Positions 1-5,800 of a stretch of 8,003 nt of DNA are shown here, one piece after another. Made by a program: the position numbers and the translations under genes. The stretch is from an uncultured Actinomycetes bacterium. GTDB lineage: Bacteria; Actinomycetota; Acidimicrobiia; Acidimicrobiales; RAAP-2. Every line of letters starts with the position of its first letter. Position 1 is the first letter of the stretch. The notes below the pieces were generated by a model. That model ran no database searches, was not told the DNA's origin, and saw nothing but the letters and a program-made list of their open reading frames with translations. The DNA lies in the NCBI GenBank assembly GCA_903893955.1, contig CAITOG010000250.1, forward strand, positions 1-8,003. Direction: 5' to 3'.

Positions 1-88
1 CGTCGTAGCCGAGGCGCTCGATCCGCTGGGCATGCCGTGCCACATCCGAAAGTGGCAATGCCGGATCCATCCCGGCGTAGACCTTCAT
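1..88 (-). CDS. LLM-class (luciferase-like, probably F420-dependent) oxidoreductase, N-terminal fragment
   Basis: Only the first 29 codons are inside the window; the gene continues beyond the left edge. The start is ATG at 88-86, and its ATGA overlaps the TGA of the upstream crotonase gene by 4 bp, so translation is probably coupled. A purine-rich GAAGGGG lies about 7 nt upstream of the ATG. The visible protein starts MKVYAGMDPALPL and continues with an amphipathic helix ending in RIERLGYD. This is the typical opening of luciferase-like TIM-barrel monooxygenases and F420-dependent oxidoreductases: a first beta strand, then a helix ending in E-x-x-GYD. Members of the family use F420H2 or FMN to reduce or oxygenate small substrates, and are common beside SDR and crotonase genes in actinobacteria. 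Cofactor and substrate cannot be judged from this fragment. The call rests on N-terminal pattern and context. Confidence 0.7.
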   Translation of the reverse strand, partial: MKVYAGMDPALPLSDVARHAQRIERLGYD

Positions 89-867
89 CGACCAGCCCCT
101 TCGTCGATGATCGCTGTGCGTTCCTTGGCCAGCCGTCGCCGGTCGAACTGCTCGGCCATCCACGCCCGAGAGGTCGCCTGCTCCTCAGCGAAGGCTGTCT
201 CGTCGCTCCGATCCGCGTTACGTGCATAGAGCTGTCGGATCGCAGCGACGACACCGGGCGGCTTCGCCGCGATCGAGGTGGCGATCTCTCCACACCGTTC
301 CAGCAGGTTGTCCGGATCGACGACCTCGTCGGCCAGGCCCCATGCGAGAGCGGTGTCGGCGTCGATGATGTCGCCGGTCAGGCTCAGCAGACGAGCTCGT
401 CCCGGTCCGATCCTTCTTGGAAGGGTGATGGTCAGGCCACCTCCTGGCACCGCACCCACCTTGGCGTGCGTGTCAGCGAACCGGGCAGCAGCTGAGGCGA
501 CCACGATGTCGCAGCTCAGTGCCAGCTCGAGCCCGCCGGTGATGGCCGGTCCGTTGACGGCGGCGATGACGGGCGTGTCGTGGGGAGGGAGCATCCCCAC
601 ATGGCGCGCCTGCTGGGACATTCGTCGAGCTCGTGAGGCGTCGTCCTCGGTGCTCAGGTCCGACAGGTCGAAGCCGGCGCAGAATGCATCCCCCGCGCCG
701 GTGAGGATGATCACGGCGACGTCGGCGTCGTGATCGAGCTCCTCGACGGCGGCTCCGAGCTCGGCCCAGAGCCCAAGGGTGAGTGCATTTCGCTTCTCCG
801 GCCGATTGATCGTGATCGTGGTCACCGGCGGTGCTACCACGACGACCAGCTCGGGGGTGTCAGGCAC
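85..867 (-). CDS. Enoyl-CoA hydratase/isomerase (crotonase) family protein
   Basis: A 260-residue protein, normal length for a single-domain crotonase. I chose the GTG at 867-865, which begins 2 bp after the TGA of the SDR gene with a GAGG just before it; a later GTG at 840-838 is possible. The open frame extends upstream to 1176, but that part lies inside the SDR gene and looks non-coding. Crotonase features are clear: NRPEKRNAL (residues 21-29) and AFCAGFDL (61-68) supply the first oxyanion-hole element, and GPAITGGLELAL (106-117) supplies the second. Glu114 matches the first catalytic Glu of mitochondrial enoyl-CoA hydratase (E144). The position of the second (E164) is His134, in FADTHAKVG. 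The fold should therefore bind an acyl-CoA thioester, but simple hydratase activity is uncertain; isomerase, hydrolase or a non-catalytic acyl-CoA role is possible. The tight packing with the SDR and LLM genes suggests one pathway for an acyl-CoA intermediate. Confidence 0.88.
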   Translation of the reverse strand: MPDTPELVVVVAPPVTTITINRPEKRNALTLGLWAELGAAVEELDHDADVAVIILTGAGDAFCAGFDLSDLSTEDDASRARRMSQQARHVGMLPPHDTPVIAAVNGPAITGGLELALSCDIVVASAAARFADTHAKVGAVPGGGLTITLPRRIGPGRARLLSLTGDIIDADTALAWGLADEVVDPDNLLERCGEIATSIAAKPPGVVAAIRQLYARNADRSDETAFAEEQATSRAWMAEQFDRRRLAKERTAIIDEGAGR

Positions 868-869
868 CC

Positions 870-1703
870 TCAGGACCGCCAGTCGGGGTGGAGTCCACGG
901 TCGAGGACGAGCCGCTGCGCCTTGACGGTCGAGCCGTTCTCGACGTCGCCAGGATGTCCGGCGAGCCACGCGATCGCCAGACCTGGGACGCTGGGTGGGG
1001 CGCCGACATAGTGGCGATCGAGCCCGAGCGCCGCCGCATTGACCTCCTGGCGCTCTGTGACGACGAAGCCGGGGTCGAGGTTGAAGGCCCTGATGCCTCG
1101 TGGACCGAGCTCGATGGCGAGCAGCGGTGCGAACCGGTGGAAGGCGGCCTTCGAGGCGGCGTAGGCAAGGCCCCACCCGCCTTCCCCGATCGGTCCCGGT
1201 GGGTCATGGGTGGCGACGTTGGAGGTCACGTCGATGATGGTGCCGGTTCCGTGCTCGAGCATGCTCGGCAGCACGGCCTTGATCAGCGCCAGCTGCGCGA
1301 CCACGTTGGCGTCGAGCTTCGCCTCGAGCTGCTCGATCGTGAGGTCGAGGATCGGTGTCATGGATCCAGGTCCTGAGTCGATGGCGTTGTTGACGACGAG
1401 CTCGACGCCTCCAAGGACCTCGATGGTGGTCGCGACGCATGCCGCAATCTGATCGTGCTCGTGCAGGTCCACCACCAGAGGGAGCGCTCGTCCTCCCGTG
1501 TCTTCGATCAAGGCGGCCGTCGTCTCGAGGCTGCCAGGGATCGTCCGACCAGCGCCGGCTTCGGACGTGTCGACGCCGTGGCCTTCGGTCAATGTCCGGG
1601 CTGTGATCGCCACGTCCCAGCCTCGCTCAGCGAGCGCGATCGCCGCGGCCTTGCCGATGCCTCGTGAAGCCCCGGTTACCAGGGCTCGTCGCTGTGCTCC
1701 CAC
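870..1703 (-). CDS. SDR family NAD(P)-dependent oxidoreductase
   Basis: A 277-residue classical short-chain dehydrogenase/reductase, a soluble enzyme that interconverts alcohols and ketones with NAD(P)H. Visible motifs are the Rossmann glycine motif TGASRGIG (residues 10-17), Asp79 in VVDL (adenine-binding), NNAIDS (105-110, the NNAG-like element), Asn134, Thr160/Ser161 as the catalytic hydroxyl position, and Tyr181 with Lys185 in YAASK. PG follows at 211-212. An insertion at about residues 38-60 after the second strand (TLTEGHGVDTSEAG region) is longer than in minimal SDRs. A related insertion is found in the actinobacterial SDRs that accompany acyl-CoA catabolism genes. The start is GTG at 1703-1701 with a G-rich stretch (GGGGGG) about 5 nt upstream. 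It begins 27 bp after the binding-protein gene and ends 2 bp before the crotonase gene. The substrate is unknown; a hydroxyacyl-CoA or alicyclic alcohol is an inference from the neighbours. Confidence 0.92.
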   Translation of the reverse strand: MGAQRRALVTGASRGIGKAAAIALAERGWDVAITARTLTEGHGVDTSEAGAGRTIPGSLETTAALIEDTGGRALPLVVDLHEHDQIAACVATTIEVLGGVELVVNNAIDSGPGSMTPILDLTIEQLEAKLDANVVAQLALIKAVLPSMLEHGTGTIIDVTSNVATHDPPGPIGEGGWGLAYAASKAAFHRFAPLLAIELGPRGIRAFNLDPGFVVTERQEVNAAALGLDRHYVGAPPSVPGLAIAWLAGHPGDVENGSTVKAQRLVLDRGLHPDWRS

Positions 1704-1730
1704 CGTGGCCCCCCAGCCTGTGGCCGTCGC

Positions 1731-3131
1731 TCAGCCCAAGCCGAGACGCTGGTTGTAGGCCTGGATGATCTTGGTGGCGTTGGCCTGCGCCTGCGAGAGC
1801 GCAGTCTTGGGAGCCGTGCCCGAGACGAAGAGTGAGGCCTCGGCGTTGGCGACTGCGGTGTTCACGTCATCGAAGGGACCCACGACAGCGCCAGCGGTGG
1901 CGTAGTTCTGCGGCCCGGTGGTGAGCTCCTTGTAGGCGACCGAGTAGCCCGGGTTCTTGGCCCAGAGCGCCTTGATGGTGGGGGAGTTGGCCGCCGAGGT
2001 GCGCAGCGGGATGTACCCCGTGGCGGCTGACCATGCAGCCTGGCTCGTGGCCGAGTCGAGGTAGGCGATGTACTGCCACGCTGCTGCCTGCTTGGCCGGG
2101 GTGGAGCGCTTCGAGATCCACAGACCGTTGCCGCCGGGCGGCACCCCGCCCTTGGCGTTTGCGGTGACCGCCGGGATCGGCGCCACGCCGACGTCAACGT
2201 TCGGGTACTGGCCTGTGGCGAGCAGCTGATCGATGGTGCCCAGCGCAGCCGAGGTGTCGATGGTCATCGAGAACTTGCCGGAGCCTGTTCCGAGCAGGTT
2301 GTCGTAGCGACCGGCACCGTCGATCGAGTTGGTCTGGACGCTGCCATCCTTCTTCATCTGCGCCAGGGCGTTGAACACCGTCAGACCTGTCGAGTTGTTG
2401 AATGCGGTGGCGGTGGCACGCTTGGTCCGGCCGTTGTTGTTGTTGGCGAAGAGGGTGTTGCCGGTGGCCAACCAGGTCTCGAAGTGCCACGGGTCGAGCA
2501 CCATGCCCATGCCGCCCTGTCCCTTGGTCTTGAGCGTCTTGGCTGTCGACACGAGGGCTGACAGGTTGGTCGGCGGCTTGGACGGGTTGAGTCCAGCGGC
2601 GGTGAAGGCCTTCTTGTTGTAGTAGAGGACCGGTCCCGAGACGCCGAACGGCATACCCCACTGGACCTTGTTGATCTTCCAGTACGCGAGGACTCGAGGC
2701 AGGAGGTCGCCCGTCTTGAAGCCAGCAGCGTTCATGCATGTCTGCACCGGGATGAACGATTGGGTGTCGACCGCACCTTGGGTCTCGATGTCCTCAAGCA
2801 TTGTCAGGTCCGGGACGTTGCCGGTCGTGAGCGCAGATCGGTACTTCTGGAACGTCTCCTGGTAGGTCGTCTGGACGACCAGGTTCACGTGCACCTTCTT
2901 CTGGGACGCATTGAACTTCTTGGTCAGCGCCACCATCGCCTCGCCATTTGCTCGAGGCATCGACTCCCAGAAGTTGATCGTCACCGGTCCCTTCGATGAC
3001 GAGAGTGCCTTGGGGCTGCACGCAGGGGTGCTGGCTGCGCTAGCAGCCATCGAGCCGAGGGCGGCGGCAGGGATCACGCTGGCGCCGAGGACGGCTGCCA
3101 AGGCGAGTGAGGCAGTGCGGGTGCGGTTCAT
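1731..3131 (-). CDS. Extracellular solute-binding protein of a CUT1/Ugp-type ABC importer (UgpB-like)
   Basis: A 466-residue family 1 solute-binding protein that captures substrate outside the membrane and passes it to the two permeases. I chose ATG 3131-3129 because the signal peptide begins there: Arg3 and Arg5, a hydrophobic core from about Leu9 to Leu25, then an ASA-type cleavage region near residue 32. The open frame further upstream lies inside the kinase gene. Similarity to UgpB, from memory, is visible in FWESM (54-58), PVLYYNKKAF (166-175), GGNGLWI (333-339) and ATGYIPLR (370-377). Cys38 and Cys132 are the only cysteines of the mature protein and could form a disulfide. TPAC around Cys38 is a poor lipobox, so lipidation is doubtful. 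The segment where UgpB has an Arg contacting glycerol phosphate reads GAVVGPFDDV (414-423) with no Arg, so the ligand may not be phosphorylated. No Shine-Dalgarno is seen; an inverted repeat covers the start region. Confidence 0.9.
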   Translation of the reverse strand: MNRTRTASLALAAVLGASVIPAAALGSMAASAASTPACSPKALSSSKGPVTINFWESMPRANGEAMVALTKKFNASQKKVHVNLVVQTTYQETFQKYRSALTTGNVPDLTMLEDIETQGAVDTQSFIPVQTCMNAAGFKTGDLLPRVLAYWKINKVQWGMPFGVSGPVLYYNKKAFTAAGLNPSKPPTNLSALVSTAKTLKTKGQGGMGMVLDPWHFETWLATGNTLFANNNNGRTKRATATAFNNSTGLTVFNALAQMKKDGSVQTNSIDGAGRYDNLLGTGSGKFSMTIDTSAALGTIDQLLATGQYPNVDVGVAPIPAVTANAKGGVPPGGNGLWISKRSTPAKQAAAWQYIAYLDSATSQAAWSAATGYIPLRTSAANSPTIKALWAKNPGYSVAYKELTTGPQNYATAGAVVGPFDDVNTAVANAEASLFVSGTAPKTALSQAQANATKIIQAYNQRLGLG

Positions 3132-3142
3132 GCGTGCATCAT
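3128..3142 (-). other. Possible four-codon leader ORF overlapping the binding-protein start
   Basis: Reading leftward, ATG ATG CAC GCA TGA forms a tiny frame (M-M-H-A-stop) whose TGA overlaps the ATG of the binding-protein gene as ATGA. It lies inside the inverted repeat at 3131-3150 and has no Shine-Dalgarno. It may be chance, or it may deliver ribosomes to a start codon held in a hairpin. Evidence is positional only. Confidence 0.15.
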
Positions 3143-3150
3143 TGCACGCA
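3131..3150. promoter_or_regulatory. Perfect inverted repeat on the binding-protein start codon
   Basis: Arms TGCGTGCA (3131-3138) and TGCACGCA (3143-3150) are perfect reverse complements around a 4-nt centre, TCAT. In the mRNA the last base of the 3' arm is the A of the ATG of the binding-protein gene. It could be an operator for a dimeric regulator or an RNA hairpin that hides the start codon. The 46-bp gap has no obvious ribosome binding site. Which role applies, if either, cannot be decided from sequence. Confidence 0.45.
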
Positions 3151-3155
3151 GCGGT

Positions 3156-3172
3156 GGCGCAGTCTTCGCGCC
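3156..3172. repeat. Short GC hairpin between kinase and binding-protein genes
   Basis: Arms GGCGC (3156-3160) and GCGCC (3168-3172) flank a 7-nt loop, 5 nt from the inverted repeat at 3131-3150. The two stem-loops fill most of the 46-bp gap. No U-tract follows, so a simple intrinsic terminator is unlikely. Intergenic stem-loops ahead of binding-protein genes often set higher mRNA stability for that cistron; that role here is inference. Confidence 0.3.
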
Positions 3173-3177
3173 GGTTC

Positions 3178-4797
3178 TCAGGTTTCGCTGTCCGTGGATT
3201 GCGTCGGTCCGCCATAGGAGCGGTAGGAGACCTGGGCCGCGTAGTAGCCCGCCTTGTCGTAGTCGACGAGGTCGTGACGGTCGACGTCGTTGATGACGAA
3301 ACCGAGCACCTGTCTGCCGACGCCATGGACCGCATCGAGGCTCTGTCGAATGTGACGCTCGCTCGTCTGCCCAGCGGCGGCCACGACCAGGGTGGCATCA
3401 GCGACCCGGGCGATCACCTCACCATCTGTCACTGCGAGCAACGGTGGGGAATCGATGAGGACGAGATCACAGAGCTGTGCGCACTCGGCAACCAGCGCGG
3501 CGAAGCGAGCCGAGCTGAGCATCTCGGAGGGCAGCTGCGGTGGAGGGCCAGACGCGAGCACGTGGATATTGGGTGACACATTGACTGCGCGCGCTGTCGT
3601 GTGCAGGTCCCCTTGGCCGGCGAGCAGATCGGAGAGACCGGGCGACTGCGGCAGGTTGAAGGCGGCTGCGATCCATGGTCGTCGCAGGTCGCCGTCGATC
3701 ACAACGACCTTGGTGCCCGCCGCGGCAAGCACCACTGCCAGGTTGGCAACGAGCGTGGTCTTGCCGTCGCCGCTCTGGGGGCTGGCGATCTGCAGCGTCG
3801 AGATGTCCTGCTCGAGGGAGAGGAACTGTATCGACGTCCTTACGCTCCGATAGGCCTCGGTGGCGAGCGAGCTCGGATCTGTGCTCGAGATGATGCCCGC
3901 GTAGCGAGCGCTTCTCATCTCGGGGACGCTCGGGATCATGCCCAACAGCGGGACATCGCCGAGCGCCCTGAAGAGACGCTCGGGAGTCCGGACCGATCGA
4001 TCGAGGCTGTCGACGCCGAAGGCCAGCCCTGCGCCGATGATCAGGCTCACGATGAGCGCCAGGGCAAGGTACTCGAGGGTCTTCGGCGATGACGGCGACG
4101 TGGGAACGGTCGCGGGGGTGATCACGCGCCCGCCACCGTTCACCAGATTGAGATCGGTCTGGTAGCTGGCGATCTGCGTGCTGATCTGGTTGGCGCTCGA
4201 CTCGAGCTGGTTGATCTGCACCTGGATCGCTGCCGCTGCGGTGCCAGTGGACGATGCGAGCTGCTTGGTCAATGTGCTGATCCGTGCCTGGAGTGAGGTG
4301 AGGTTGGTCTCGAGGGACGAGATCGCCGTGTTGTAGAGGGTCGTGGCGTGCGAGCGCTTGTAGCCGAGGTAGGAGCGCGCGTAGAGGTTGGCGGCTGCGG
4401 CAGCCACGGCGGGTCTTGTCGAGGTCACGGACAGGTTGACCACATCGGTGGTCCCCACCTGGGAGACGCTGACCGACGGCGCACCCGGCAGCTGCTTGAG
4501 GACGCTCTGGGCCACGGCAGCACTCTCGACCACTGCGATTTCGGTGGTCACGTCCACTGTCGAGCTCTGCTGGCTCTGGATCGAGCTGCTGCCCTGCGTG
4601 ATCGAGGAGGTGATCGTTGGGGTGAGCTCCAGCTGCACGGTTGCGGTGTACTTCGCCGTCGCTGTCAGGCAGTAGATGCCCGTTGCACCCACGATGACGA
4701 TGACGCAGACAGCGATGATCCACCATCTGCGAAGCAGGACCCTTGCATACGAGCGGAGGCCATCGGCGATCGGTGTCGTCGCTGGCTCGTCTGGCAT
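3178..4797 (-). CDS. Wzz-type polysaccharide co-polymerase fused to a BY-type tyrosine autokinase (Wzc/CpsCD-like)
   Basis: A 539-residue inner-membrane protein that in its family controls chain length and export of capsule or exopolysaccharide through cyclic autophosphorylation. Order of parts: Wzz N-terminus with TM1 (about 25-44), an extracytoplasmic region with heptad-like, Gln/Ser/Leu-rich helices (about 155-218), a Pro-rich PTSPSSP motif before TM2 (about 242-260), then the cytoplasmic kinase. The kinase has EAYRSVR (EX2RX2R oligomerisation motif, 314-320), Walker A SGDGKTT (342-348), Walker A' VVVIDGDLRRP (364-374) and Walker B LVLIDSPP (445-452). The tail carries a tyrosine cluster: Tyr513, 518, 519, 525 and 528. 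All expected catalytic elements are present, so it should be active. I chose ATG 4797; GTG codons at 4806 and 4869 are in frame. None has a clear Shine-Dalgarno. No glycosyltransferase or polymerase gene is in the window; it sits alone inside an importer operon. Confidence 0.93.
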   Translation of the reverse strand: MPDEPATTPIADGLRSYARVLLRRWWIIAVCVIVIVGATGIYCLTATAKYTATVQLELTPTITSSITQGSSSIQSQQSSTVDVTTEIAVVESAAVAQSVLKQLPGAPSVSVSQVGTTDVVNLSVTSTRPAVAAAAANLYARSYLGYKRSHATTLYNTAISSLETNLTSLQARISTLTKQLASSTGTAAAAIQVQINQLESSANQISTQIASYQTDLNLVNGGGRVITPATVPTSPSSPKTLEYLALALIVSLIIGAGLAFGVDSLDRSVRTPERLFRALGDVPLLGMIPSVPEMRSARYAGIISSTDPSSLATEAYRSVRTSIQFLSLEQDISTLQIASPQSGDGKTTLVANLAVVLAAAGTKVVVIDGDLRRPWIAAAFNLPQSPGLSDLLAGQGDLHTTARAVNVSPNIHVLASGPPPQLPSEMLSSARFAALVAECAQLCDLVLIDSPPLLAVTDGEVIARVADATLVVAAAGQTSERHIRQSLDAVHGVGRQVLGFVINDVDRHDLVDYDKAGYYAAQVSYRSYGGPTQSTDSET

Positions 4798-4804
4798 GGC
4801 CGAC

Positions 4805-4810
4805 ACGCTA
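4805..4810 (-). promoter_or_regulatory. Possible -10 element of a leaderless promoter for the kinase gene
   Basis: TAGCGT fits the TANNNT consensus and ends 7 nt before the chosen ATG, the spacing expected when the transcript begins at the start codon. This would explain the lack of a Shine-Dalgarno. No convincing -35 is present, and TANNNT hexamers occur by chance, so this is weak. Confidence 0.2.
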
Positions 4811-4880
4811 CCGCAGGTGATCGCGGCGCCACCTGATGTCGACCCCCCGTGCACGTGTTTCGGAGCCACAGCACCAATCG

Positions 4881-4903
4881 CGACCGGGCCAACGGCCGGG
4901 TCG
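4881..4903 (-). terminator. Strong GC-rich hairpin downstream of the permease genes, terminator or attenuator candidate
   Basis: Arms CGACCGGGCC (4881-4890) and GGCCGGGTCG (4894-4903) pair at 9 of 10 positions around a 3-nt loop. It lies about 27 nt after the TAG of permease 2, in a 133-bp gap. No T-run follows on the minus strand, but many actinobacterial terminators lack one. It may end or reduce transcription before the kinase gene, or protect the 3' end of the ATPase-permease mRNA. The rest of the gap (4798-4930) shows no gene. Confidence 0.45.
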
Positions 4904-4930
4904 TCGATGGCCGTATCGATGAGGGTCGGG

Positions 4931-5800
4931 CTACTTGACGGCGCCTGCGGTGAGGCTCCGCACGAGCTGCTTCTGGAAGACGATGAGCAGAAGCACGAGT
5001 GGGGCGATGGCGATGATGGTGCCGGCCAATGACACGTTGATCTGGTCGAGCTGCGTGTTGAGCAGCTGCTTGAGCCCGATCTGGACCGTGCGGACGGCGT
5101 TGTTGTTGCCTGTCACGAGCAGCGGCCAGAGGTACTGGTTCCACGCGCCGAGGAAGCTGAACACGCCAAGGGCGGCGATGGCAGGGCGAGCCAGCGGGAT
5201 CGCCACTGACCAGAGGAAGCGCATATGGCCATAGCCATCGAGCTGGGCTGCCTCCTTCAGGTCCCTCGGGATCTGAAGGAATGCCTGTCGGAGCAGGAAC
5301 ACGCCGAAGCCGGTGGCGAGGAACGGCACGGTCAGGCCGGGAAATGTGTTGAACCATCCAAGCGAGGTGACGGTCGTCAGGTTGGTCGCCACGGTGACCT
5401 CGAACGGGATCATGAGGGTCATCAAGAAGGCGAAGAAGATGGCCCTCTTGAAGGGGAAGTCGAGGAAGGCGAACGCATAGGCCGCCAGGATCGAGGTCAC
5501 CAGCTGGCCTGCCACGATGATCGCAGTCTGGATTGCTGAGTTGCGAAGGTAGATCCCGAGGCTGCCGCCCTTCCACGCATCGGGATAGGTGTGCCACTGG
5601 GGGTTGGTCGGGAAGAAAGGTGGGGGTTGGTGAGCGATCTGGCTTGGCTCGAGCAGTGAGTTCACCACTGCCATGTAGACCGGAAAGAGGACGATGAACG
5701 CGCCCAAGGTCAAGAAGGCGTAGCGGAGCACCGTCTTGAGCGTGGCCTTCCGAGAGTGGGACCTCGGCCTCGTGGTCGCCTGCACCTCAGTTGCTGGCAT
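4931..5800 (-). CDS. ABC transporter permease 2, CUT1 family (UgpE-like)
   Basis: A 289-residue integral membrane subunit, the normal length for this family, forming the channel with permease 1. Six hydrophobic segments are visible at about 26-48, 88-110, 119-141, 153-173, 199-220 and 255-276. The EAA loop that contacts the ATPase is at 183-205 (EAAQLDGYGHMRF...IPLARP). WNQYLWPLL (220-228) closely resembles the E. coli UgpE sequence as I remember it, which points to the Ugp branch rather than MalG. The ATG at 5800-5798 overlaps the end of permease 1 by 14 bp, indicating translational coupling. The gene ends with TAG, followed by a GC-rich hairpin. Substrate cannot be assigned: Ugp-like systems carry glycerol-3-phosphate, glycerophosphodiesters or sugars. 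Confidence 0.93.
   Translation of the reverse strand: MPATEVQATTRPRSHSRKATLKTVLRYAFLTLGAFIVLFPVYMAVVNSLLEPSQIAHQPPPFFPTNPQWHTYPDAWKGGSLGIYLRNSAIQTAIIVAGQLVTSILAAYAFAFLDFPFKRAIFFAFLMTLMIPFEVTVATNLTTVTSLGWFNTFPGLTVPFLATGFGVFLLRQAFLQIPRDLKEAAQLDGYGHMRFLWSVAIPLARPAIAALGVFSFLGAWNQYLWPLLVTGNNNAVRTVQIGLKQLLNTQLDQINVSLAGTIIAIAPLVLLLIVFQKQLVRSLTAGAVK

Noticed and set aside
868..1176. Extra in-frame stretch upstream of the crotonase start
   Set aside because: It overlaps the well-supported SDR gene and is Arg/Pro-rich, typical of an out-of-frame reading of GC-rich coding DNA.
2433..2446. GTT repeat on the plus strand
   Set aside because: It encodes four consecutive Asn in a loop of the binding protein; too short to treat as a repeat element.
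3132..3398. Extra 89 codons in frame upstream of the binding-protein start
   Set aside because: The stretch lies inside the kinase gene, is rich in Arg/Ser/Thr low-complexity residues, and would bury the signal peptide.
2911..3576. 221-codon plus-strand open frame across the kinase/binding-protein junction
   Set aside because: It is antisense to two supported genes and lacks a recognisable domain.
3467..4726. 419-codon minus-strand open frame within the kinase gene
   Set aside because: It is in a different frame from the complete Wzz-kinase and has an Arg/Pro/His-rich composition without motifs.
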